From assembly GCA_017649745.1 (NCBI GenBank), contig JAGCGE010000370.1, positions 1-9,722 of the forward strand: a stretch of DNA of 9,722 nt, given 5' to 3'. Below are positions 1-5,800 of the stretch, piece after piece. The notes below the pieces were generated by a model. That model was not told the origin of the DNA. It made no database searches and saw only the letters and a program-made list of their open reading frames with translations. A program made the position numbers and the translations under genes. The DNA is from Clostridiales bacterium (GTDB lineage: Bacteria > Bacillota_A > Clostridia > Saccharofermentanales > Saccharofermentanaceae). How positions within the stretch are numbered: position 1 is the stretch's first letter; the number at the start of each line of letters is the position of its first letter.

Positions 1-1
1 A

Positions 2-673
2 ACACCTCTTGAAGAGCATTTCGGTGTTCCGTTCTTTATTGGAAATGACGTTAATGTAGGTGTTCTCGGTGAGTATAAATATGGTGTAGCAAAGGGATAC
101 AGCAATATCGTTGGTCTTTTTGTAGGTACTGGTATGGGCGGCGGACTTATCCTTGACGGTAAGCTCTTTACAGGCCATATGTTCAAGGGTGCTGAATTTG
201 GTCACATGATCCTTAATGAAGAAGGTCCTAGATGTAACTGCGGACAGAGAGGATGTCTTGAGGCTTTCTCCAGTAAGCAGGGAATGTCTGACTACATCCG
301 CCAGCAGGTCATGAGAGGCAGAACTACACTCATGGCTGAGAGCGTTAAGGATGGAGTGTTTAAGAGTAAAGTGCTTAAGAATAGTCTTGCTGAGGGTGAT
401 AAGGTAGCTGTTGAGGCAGTTAACAGAGCTTGTCACTATCTTGCTATCGCTTCAGGTAATCTCGTTAATACATTCAGTCCTGAGATCGTTGTTTATGGTG
501 GCGGTGTTATCGAAGCAGTAGGAGATATTTTCCTCTCGAAGATCCTTGATGAGGTAGATCAGTATTGCATGCCTTCCATCAGATCAACTGTTGAGTTCAA
601 GAAGGCTGCATTGGGTGATGATTCGATCCTTTACGGAGCTCTTTCTATGATAGAGGCAGGTAAGAAGAAATAA
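2..673 (+). CDS. ROK-family sugar kinase (glucokinase-like), 5'-truncated by window edge
   Basis: ROK-family kinase, probably a cytoplasmic glucokinase or related hexose/amino-sugar kinase that phosphorylates a sugar with ATP. The frame is open from base 2, so the real start and the N-terminal phosphate-binding DxGxT motif lie outside the window; 223 residues are visible. Seen directly: IGNDVNVGVLGE with the catalytic-base Asp at bases 47-49; the glycine-rich GTGMGGG loop at 128-148; the ROK zinc site, made of the His of EFGH (203-205) and the Cys residues of CNCGQRGC (233-235, 239-241, 254-256); and a second nucleotide-binding glycine stretch, VVYGGGV. The protein ends in basic residues (GKKK). 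All visible family motifs are intact, so it should be active. Sugar specificity cannot be read from this fragment, and N-acetylglucosamine/mannosamine kinase or a ROK repressor is possible because the N-terminus is not visible. It converges with the membrane-protein gene, leaving only 5 bp between stop codons. Confidence 0.93.
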   Translation, partial: TPLEEHFGVPFFIGNDVNVGVLGEYKYGVAKGYSNIVGLFVGTGMGGGLILDGKLFTGHMFKGAEFGHMILNEEGPRCNCGQRGCLEAFSSKQGMSDYIRQQVMRGRTTLMAESVKDGVFKSKVLKNSLAEGDKVAVEAVNRACHYLAIASGNLVNTFSPEIVVYGGGVIEAVGDIFLSKILDEVDQYCMPSIRSTVEFKKAALGDDSILYGALSMIEAGKKK

Positions 674-684
674 TCTTCTTACTT
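658..684. repeat. Inverted repeat spanning both convergent stop codons
   Basis: GTAAGAAGA (660-668) and TCTTCTTAC (674-682) are perfect reverse complements separated by the 5-nt loop AATAA. A G-T pair and an A-T pair extend the stem outward to 658/684. The loop contains most of the + strand stop (TAA, 671-673), and the right arm contains the minus-strand stop (679-681). There is no T-run on either side, so it is not a canonical intrinsic terminator. It could act as a weak bidirectional stop or mRNA 3'-end stabiliser, or be a by-product of two Lys/Glu-rich C-termini meeting. Confidence 0.5.
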
Positions 685-1896
685 CTGACCGTATCGAACT
701 CCTTCATACTGTTTTGTGAGTTCGGTTATCTGGTTATCTCCGCGTTTGATAAGTTCCAATTCGATCTGTTTAGGTGTAGATGATCTTTTGATCTCTGCAC
801 CTTTATTTATTGCGTTTCTGACTTTCTTAAAGTATCTCTTTCTGATCTTATACTCGGCACCATGACCGAAGTCTCTGGCTGATGAACCGAAACGAAGCTT
901 CTTAGGCTTAATATCTTCGATAATGTCGGTAACAGGGGCACTCGACTCAGTAATCTTTGCCTGAACCTTCTTGATTCCTTTAAAGAAGGTTCTAATAAAG
1001 ATTATGATACCGATGAAAAGGATAATAGCCAAAAGGATGAGCACTATAGTTGAAAGTGCCTGAATGAAATGAGAAGTAGGACTTGCTTCATCGAAATTCA
1101 TCTCTATCTTACTCATATCGACAGATTCGTAAGCAGAAGTATCATCTTTGAACATCCATCCGAGAAGAGGTCTTAGGATAGCCGTGCATGCCATTAATAC
1201 ACGGGTGATCCATTCTTTCGGAAGAAGGAATGCTAAGACGATCGATACTGCGATAAAGCCAATGATACAGAAGATAACAACATAATTCTGTTTGTTGATC
1301 TCTTTTATAGGCTGTGTTGATGAATGCATGTTATGGAAATACTTCTCATCGAAAACATTAAGCTGTCTTGCGATAAAGAACAACGTAATGATAGCGGTCA
1401 TGTTAATGGTTACGAACTTTATAAGGTGATCGTAACCTGAGACCTTATATAGTCCAATCATAAAGAAGTTGATGACAAGTGTTATTACGAGTGTATCCCA
1501 GGTTGTCTTGGTCTCATTTGCTTTCTTATATCTCTTAAGAAGGGAAGCGAAAACGCAGAATATACAGGATACAGCTGTAAATGCAGTAGCTCCGTGATTT
1601 CCATAGATAACATTCAGAGGTTTTGCCCATGAGATAACGAATATTGCCGCGATCAGTATGTGTATCACTGTCTGGAATATTGGCGGAATATCGAATCTTC
1701 TCACAAATACAAATATCGATGTGAGGATCGCCGGAGCGAGCATAAAAATATAATCGATCTTGATGTTCTGAAGATAGCACAGGATGACCATTCCTATCGA
1801 GATGAAAGTAAGGAATGTTATAAGGGATATGATGATATCAGCCATCAATCCGATGCTGTTAAACAACTTTCTTTTCTGTGGCATATTATCAGTCAT
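679..1896 (-). CDS. Polytopic membrane protein with C-terminal DUF4129-like tail (TgpA-like, lacking transglutaminase domain)
   Basis: Third gene of the minus-strand MoxR/DUF58 operon, 405 aa. About eight or nine hydrophobic segments are visible, roughly residues 20-42, 48-64, 72-90, 103-120, 133-151, 158-176, 203-225, possibly 232-248, and 278-302. The last is followed by a basic cytoplasmic region. The C-terminal 60 residues match the DUF4129 pattern as I know it: a basic RKRYFKKVRNAI helix, then SSTPKQIELEL, then ITELTKQYEGVRYG. In TgpA-like proteins a transglutaminase core of about 200-300 residues sits between the N-terminal membrane bundle and the last TM. Here only about 50 residues fill that place and no Cys-His-Asp signature is seen. 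The start is fixed by GGAGGTGAT, 5 nt before the ATG, inside the end of the DUF58 gene; the 8-bp overlap (ATGACTGA) implies translational coupling. Role unknown; probably the membrane partner of the MoxR/DUF58 pair. The DUF4129 assignment rests on pattern recognition only. Confidence 0.85.
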   Translation of the reverse strand: MTDNMPQKRKLFNSIGLMADIIISLITFLTFISIGMVILCYLQNIKIDYIFMLAPAILTSIFVFVRRFDIPPIFQTVIHILIAAIFVISWAKPLNVIYGNHGATAFTAVSCIFCVFASLLKRYKKANETKTTWDTLVITLVINFFMIGLYKVSGYDHLIKFVTINMTAIITLFFIARQLNVFDEKYFHNMHSSTQPIKEINKQNYVVIFCIIGFIAVSIVLAFLLPKEWITRVLMACTAILRPLLGWMFKDDTSAYESVDMSKIEMNFDEASPTSHFIQALSTIVLILLAIILFIGIIIFIRTFFKGIKKVQAKITESSAPVTDIIEDIKPKKLRFGSSARDFGHGAEYKIRKRYFKKVRNAINKGAEIKRSSTPKQIELELIKRGDNQITELTKQYEGVRYGQK

Positions 1897-3019
1897 GACC
1901 GATCACCTCCCATCGATGATAGGATGACTGAAGCTCGTTTTCGAGAGGAACTTCGGGAGTCAGCTTGTAACATGGCATGATCCATAATGCTGATGATCTC
2001 TTGTGCTTGAGATTCAACATAGCAGGCTTGAAACTTCCGTCGAATTTAGGGGAGATGACTACGATGAAGTCGTCTCTATCGGTCTGTGCAACATACTGCT
2101 CGACAAGATATTCGAATGGCAGGCACTCTTTTGTAAGATCGATCCTGGCAAGTTCGACGGCTCTTTGAGCAACATCGTTTACATTAAGGTTCATACCGGA
2201 GATAACAGGTGCATCTGACAGTACGTCCTTACCGTTTGTATAGATAGCTGTAGGGATTCCCATCTCGGAAAGTTCGCACATGAACGAATATGCAAGGCTT
2301 ATGGATGTCTCGAGAAGGGAATCGGAATGCTTCTGGTTATAGTATTCGAGATTAACAAAGATAGTAACCTGTCTTGTTGATGTGGATGCATTCTGGTTGA
2401 CCATGAAATCACCGGTCCTTGCGCTTGCGAGCCAGTTGATCGATTTCATCGGATCCCAAGGCTGATATTCTCTTATACCTGCGAAAGCAAATGGGTCGGT
2501 GAGTATCGTCCTTTTTCTCTGGACCTCACTTAATGTGAGCGACAGGAGATACTTGAGCCTGTCTGTAGCGATCCTTTCAGGAAGGATAGTGACAGAACAG
2601 TCGTTAGGAAACTCCTTAGTGAACTTCTCGATCAGGAGAAGATCTGTGGTAGTCATATTAACTCTGGTAAATGAGTAGAATCCTCTTTTGGTACATTTAG
2701 CCTTGATCTTTCTCGTGTGTCTCGAAAACGGTCTCATAGTGAGCATATCTTCGCGATAGAGAAGATCAGAAAGCGTAGTATTCGTCATATCCATGAACTG
2801 AAGTACTGCAGGAGTCTCGAATTTCAGTATGATGAAAGGGAGAGGAAGTCTTTTATTATTCTCCGCAACTTCGATAACTTCGATCTCTTCACCGTGATTA
2901 GCCACATTTTTCGAAAACTTGACGCTTAAGTCCAAGTCGTCGAGAGCATGATTACGGTAGTAGATGAGTTCGACTACTACGATTATGGCAAGAATGATGA
3001 TAAGTACCAGTAGATCCAT
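1889..3019 (-). CDS. DUF58 domain-containing membrane-anchored protein
   Basis: DUF58-family protein of 376 aa, the usual partner of MoxR ATPases; DUF58 is related to von Willebrand A-type folds and its biochemical role is not settled. One hydrophobic segment near the N-terminus (residues 2-20) anchors it; the family commonly has two. A beta-rich region follows (about 30-145), then the DUF58 core near 175-215: DPFAFAGIREYQPWDP followed by INWLASARTGDF, matching the family pattern of ReY..-D-x-x-x-x-INW-x-x-SAR. The usual Gly before Asp is Trp here (QPWD rather than QPGD). The C-terminal half has VWA-like strands (QVTIFVNLE, DFIVVISP). I chose the ATG at 3019 because it forms TAATG with the moxR stop and gives the hydrophobic segment at the very N-terminus; GGAGG lies at 3033-3037, 13 nt upstream. 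A TTG at 3046 would add nine residues and seems less likely. Coupled to both neighbours by overlaps. Confidence 0.92.
   Translation of the reverse strand: MDLLVLIIILAIIVVVELIYYRNHALDDLDLSVKFSKNVANHGEEIEVIEVAENNKRLPLPFIILKFETPAVLQFMDMTNTTLSDLLYREDMLTMRPFSRHTRKIKAKCTKRGFYSFTRVNMTTTDLLLIEKFTKEFPNDCSVTILPERIATDRLKYLLSLTLSEVQRKRTILTDPFAFAGIREYQPWDPMKSINWLASARTGDFMVNQNASTSTRQVTIFVNLEYYNQKHSDSLLETSISLAYSFMCELSEMGIPTAIYTNGKDVLSDAPVISGMNLNVNDVAQRAVELARIDLTKECLPFEYLVEQYVAQTDRDDFIVVISPKFDGSFKPAMLNLKHKRSSALWIMPCYKLTPEVPLENELQSSYHRWEVIGHD
1902..1910 (-). promoter_or_regulatory. Strong ribosome binding site for the DUF4129-like membrane protein
   Basis: The minus strand reads GGAGGTGAT, a full match to the 16S anti-Shine-Dalgarno, with 5 nt before the ATG at 1896. 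It lies inside the final codons of the DUF58 gene, which supports the overlapping start. Confidence 0.8.
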
Positions 3020-3984
3020 TACTTGCTGAAGTCCTCCGTAGGGCAAGGTACACTGTCGAGGATCTTGTTGATCGCATCTGAAGCATATTCACGGTTGCTC
3101 TTGAATCCGCCTTCAGAACCGTATGATGCTGAAGCGTGAAGAGAGATCCTGTGAGCGAGTACAGGAACAGCGAGTTCCTTAAGATCATCAGGTACAACAT
3201 GAGTTCTTCCTCTGAGAAGTGCAAGTGCCTTAGCTGCTGCGATGTATGAAAGGAGCGCTCTAGGTGAAGCTCCGATCCTGATATCTGAGGAAGCTCTTGT
3301 AGCTTCGATTATGTTAGTTGCATATTCATAGATAACATCTGAAACAAAGATGTGCTTTGCTTTTTCCTGCATCTCGAAAAGTTCTTCCTTACCGGCAACT
3401 GCAGAAAGATCTGTAAGAGGATCTTCCGTAGCGAATCGCTTGAGGATAGAGATGCTCTCATCGTGTGTCGGATAATCCATTGAGATCATCATAAGGAATC
3501 TGTCGAGCTGAGCTTCAGGAAGCGGGAATGTTCCCTGAGACTCGATAGGGTTCTGAGTAGCGATTACCATGAACGGCGGATCGAGCTTATAAGTCTGACC
3601 GTCAACAGAAACCTGCTTTTCTTCCATACACTCCAAAAGGCTTGACTGAGTTCTTGCTGTAGCACGGTTTATCTCGTCAGCGAGGAGAAGGTTAGTGAAG
3701 AGAGGACCTTTACGGAATACGAAAGCATCCTGACTCCTGTCGAAATAGTTGATACCTGTAAGATCTGAAGGCAAGAGGTCGATCGTGAACTGGACTCTCT
3801 TGAAGTCGAGACTTAAGGACTGAGCAAGTGATCTTGCTGTCTTTGTCTTTCCTGTACCAGGAACGTCCTCGAGAAGAACGTGTCCTCCTGTAAGAAGTGC
3901 TACAAGAAGCAATTCGATTTGCTTATCCTTTCCTACGATAACTTTATTTACGTTGCCTATTAATTTCTCTGCAAAAGATTCCAT
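3019..3984 (-). CDS. MoxR-family AAA+ ATPase
   Basis: MoxR-type AAA+ ATPase, 321 aa, close to the family's usual 310-330. It is a cytoplasmic chaperone-like ATPase thought to act with DUF58 or VWA partners on membrane or secreted substrates. Motifs by residue from the chosen start: Walker A EDVPGTGKT (39-47), where the first canonical Gly is Asp, as is common in MoxR proteins; Walker B LLLADEIN (99-106); sensor 1 IATQNP (141-146); LPEAQLDRF (155-163) with the Arg typical of the family; C-terminal lid with IGASPRA. All ATPase motifs look intact. I prefer the ATG at 3984 because minus-strand GAAAGG sits 8 nt upstream and the protein then begins MESFAEKLI, like typical MoxR N-termini. An in-frame ATG at 4023 would add 13 residues with no convincing ribosome site. 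First gene of the operon; its stop overlaps the DUF58 start. Confidence 0.95.
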   Translation of the reverse strand: MESFAEKLIGNVNKVIVGKDKQIELLLVALLTGGHVLLEDVPGTGKTKTARSLAQSLSLDFKRVQFTIDLLPSDLTGINYFDRSQDAFVFRKGPLFTNLLLADEINRATARTQSSLLECMEEKQVSVDGQTYKLDPPFMVIATQNPIESQGTFPLPEAQLDRFLMMISMDYPTHDESISILKRFATEDPLTDLSAVAGKEELFEMQEKAKHIFVSDVIYEYATNIIEATRASSDIRIGASPRALLSYIAAAKALALLRGRTHVVPDDLKELAVPVLAHRISLHASASYGSEGGFKSNREYASDAINKILDSVPCPTEDFSK

Positions 3985-4068
3985 AAGAACGACCTTTCTT
4001 TGTAAGAATTTTGAATTGTTCATCTCTAAAAATCATACATTTTTACTCTTGGTGTGATAAGAGGAAAA

Positions 4069-4099
4069 ATTATAGAAAAACAACTGATAAACTTCAGAA
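4069..4099 (-). promoter_or_regulatory. Candidate promoter of the moxR-DUF58 operon
   Basis: The minus strand has a perfect TATAAT (+ strand ATTATA, 4069-4074), about 85 nt upstream of the moxR start. The only -35-like hexamer nearby is weak: TTCTGA (4094-4099) at 19-nt spacing. Transcription would start near 4062. A 10-nt match can occur by chance in DNA this A/T-rich, so this is tentative. Confidence 0.3.
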
Positions 4100-4223
4100 T
4101 GACTGATAACAGGGGTTTTGAGCCGTTTTAACAATAATAAAAATTCAGTATAAATACTATATTCTGTCGGGTTTTGCTTTTTCGTTAAAACTCTTACGAT
4201 ATTTACATCAAATGTTGTCATAT

Positions 4224-4237
4224 CTTTTTCGAAAAAG
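4224..4237. repeat. 14-bp perfect palindrome, possible operator
   Basis: CTTTTTCGAAAAAG is its own reverse complement. It lies 57 bp upstream of the lipoprotein start in the divergent region. It could be a binding site for a dimeric regulator, but being mostly A/T it could be chance. Confidence 0.35.
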
Positions 4238-4283
4238 GAAAGAAGTTCAGGAATTCAAAGATTAATGTGATAAAAAATGGATC

Positions 4284-4287
4284 GGAG
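4284..4287 (+). promoter_or_regulatory. Ribosome binding site that decides the lipoprotein start
   Basis: GGAG with 7 nt before the ATG at 4295. The earlier in-frame ATG at 4277 is preceded only by an A-rich stretch with no Shine-Dalgarno, so the 4295 start is preferred. Confidence 0.6.
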
Positions 4288-4294
4288 AAAACTC

Positions 4295-5719
4295 ATGAAA
4301 AACAAAAGAAAATTGGTAATTGATTCGTTAACTATAGGTCTCATGCTTTGCATGATTGCAGGTTCTGTTGCGTCATGCTCAGAAGGAACTGAAACGACTG
4401 AGCCAACTACGACAGTTGTTACTGAGGTCTCTGAGACAGCACCGACTGAGCCTACTGATTATGTTCACGGTGAAGAAGGATACTATACACTGATGGATAA
4501 CGGCATTGTAACGGAAGTCCAGGATCAGGGTTACACTCCTGACTGCTGGGCATATGCGACCAGAGATGTCTTAAGACTCGGTTATCAGATGGCTTACGGA
4601 AAAGATCTTGACGGTGAGGAGTTCAAAGTCAGGAAGATCAAGGAACTTACATTTGCAAATAAAGAAGAAGGTATACGTCTTACTGAAGGAGAAAGTGTGA
4701 ATAGTGTAATAGGAGGCTCCGACCAGTATGTAGTATGGGTTATGGCTAACGGTTACGAAGGTTATACCGTTATCGAGAATCCTAGCTTATGTAATGTGGA
4801 TAAATCTGAAAACGAGAATGATCCATTATACAGTAATGCGGTAACACCTGATCAGATCAAGGAACTTCTTAAGACGAAAGGTGCTCTTCCTGTAATACTT
4901 AGATTCGGCTCGGGCATCATAAAATATAAGGGAATGACTCTTATGAATGATGACCAGTCATATGATGAGAATGATAGTGATGCGATAAGAGACAGCTATC
5001 TTGGTCATGAAGCACTGATAGTCGGATATGACGATAACTTCCCAAAGGAATACTTCGGTCAGTATGGTCATCGCACTCCTTCTATCGATGGTGCTTGGCT
5101 ATATAAAGAAACTCAGGGTGAGACCTGGGGTGATGGCGGATATGCATGGATGTCATATGAATCATGTTTTGTAGTTAACGGTTATATCACGTTGTCTGAT
5201 GCTTATTCGAAAGTATTAAGTTATGACTGTTCAACGGCAGGAGGTGTTACAACTGGTGATAAGACAACAGCAGCAAATGTATATCATGAAGGCGGAAAAC
5301 TAGCAGCTGTAGGTACTTATGTCGGCGTAACCGAGACTTTGCACGATGGAATGTACGGAATGCAAGATGAAGAACATTCGATCACAATCGAGATCCGCGA
5401 TGCAGATCTTAATGAAATTCTTGCTACAAAGACAGCGACCTTCGATTATGACGGATACTATGTCGTTGAACTAGATGAACCTATCGAAGTGACTGATTTC
5501 TCTGTAGTAGTCACATATAACGGTTATGCACCTGTCGAGGGAAGAACAGAAGGCAAGATCAGATCTGCTGTGGAATATATAGCTAAGTCTGAGCCGGGTC
5601 AGTCTTTTATCCTTGTTGACGGTGAATGGGTCGATGTGACAGATGTTTCTCTAGTAGAAAGACTCAACCTTAAAGAAGAACCTAATAACGTTTGTATCAA
5701 GGCTTTATTTGTTGATTAA
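4295..5719 (+). CDS. Lipoprotein with papain-like (C1) cysteine peptidase domain and lectin-like domain
   Basis: Secreted, lipid-anchored papain-fold protein, 474 aa. Residues counted from the ATG at 4295: basic N-terminus, hydrophobic segment (about 13-27) and lipobox VASC with the lipidated Cys at 28; a Thr/Glu/Pro-rich linker (about 31-56); then a C1-type domain. VQDQG with oxyanion Gln 78 and DCWAYA with nucleophile Cys 84 match the papain Q-x5-C spacing; GHEALIVGYDD gives catalytic His 238; DGAWLYKETQG followed by GDGGYAWMSYE is the block that normally reads KNSWG. The catalytic Asn is therefore Glu 272 and the conserved Trp is Gln 274. After about residue 310 comes a beta-rich region (AANVYHEGGKLAAVG, FDYDGYYVVEL, FSVVVTY) resembling the lectin-like domain often attached to Clostridia C1 proteins. 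Likely on the outer face of the membrane, cleaving or binding peptides. Divergent from the moxR operon. Domain call is strong; activity is uncertain because of the missing Asn. Confidence 0.88.
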   Translation: MKNKRKLVIDSLTIGLMLCMIAGSVASCSEGTETTEPTTTVVTEVSETAPTEPTDYVHGEEGYYTLMDNGIVTEVQDQGYTPDCWAYATRDVLRLGYQMAYGKDLDGEEFKVRKIKELTFANKEEGIRLTEGESVNSVIGGSDQYVVWVMANGYEGYTVIENPSLCNVDKSENENDPLYSNAVTPDQIKELLKTKGALPVILRFGSGIIKYKGMTLMNDDQSYDENDSDAIRDSYLGHEALIVGYDDNFPKEYFGQYGHRTPSIDGAWLYKETQGETWGDGGYAWMSYESCFVVNGYITLSDAYSKVLSYDCSTAGGVTTGDKTTAANVYHEGGKLAAVGTYVGVTETLHDGMYGMQDEEHSITIEIRDADLNEILATKTATFDYDGYYVVELDEPIEVTDFSVVVTYNGYAPVEGRTEGKIRSAVEYIAKSEPGQSFILVDGEWVDVTDVSLVERLNLKEEPNNVCIKALFVD

Positions 5720-5737
5720 CTGTCTGAGTGCTCCGTC

Positions 5738-5766
5738 TTGATTTTTTATAACAAACATAAGATAAT
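5738..5766 (+). promoter_or_regulatory. Sigma-A-type promoter of valS
   Basis: TTGATT (5738-5743), a 17-nt spacer and GATAAT (5761-5766). Transcription would start near 5773, giving a leader of about 28 nt before the valS ATG. No terminator separates it from the lipoprotein gene, so some readthrough is possible. Confidence 0.6.
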
Positions 5767-5800
5767 ATGTTGTTATATTTTATTTTAAAGGAGTATCTCT

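Larger units (their letters stand above)
3985..4294. other. A/T-rich divergent intergenic region between moxR and the C1-like lipoprotein
   Basis: About 310 bp with no convincing gene. It must hold the promoters for both divergent transcripts. Visible elements: a candidate minus-strand TATAAT at 4069-4074; a direct repeat ACTGATAA at 4083-4090 and 4102-4109 (19 bp start to start); a 13-nt motif TTTTTCGTTAAAA at 4178-4190 that recurs inverted upstream of fba; and the 14-bp palindrome CTTTTTCGAAAAAG at 4224-4237. No convincing + strand -35/-10 pair was found. Confidence 0.55.

Noticed and set aside
1660..2218. Open frames on the + strand opposite the DUF58 and membrane-protein genes
   Set aside because: Antisense to confidently assigned genes, with no recognisable protein features.
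3020..3046. TTG start nine codons upstream for the DUF58 gene
   Set aside because: It would overlap moxR by 28 bp, and the TAATG junction with an N-terminal hydrophobic segment starting at the second residue is a better fit.
3985..4023. Upstream in-frame ATG for moxR adding 13 residues
   Set aside because: No ribosome site precedes it, whereas GAAAGG precedes the ATG at 3984, and the added residues do not resemble MoxR N-termini.
4033..4221. A 62-codon open frame on the minus strand inside the divergent intergenic region
   Set aside because: No Shine-Dalgarno before its start, composition simply follows the A/T-rich spacer, and it overlaps the candidate promoter and operator elements of the divergent genes.
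4277..4294. Upstream in-frame ATG for the lipoprotein
   Set aside because: Only an A-rich stretch lies before it. GGAG is well placed for the ATG at 4295, which still gives a complete lipoprotein signal.
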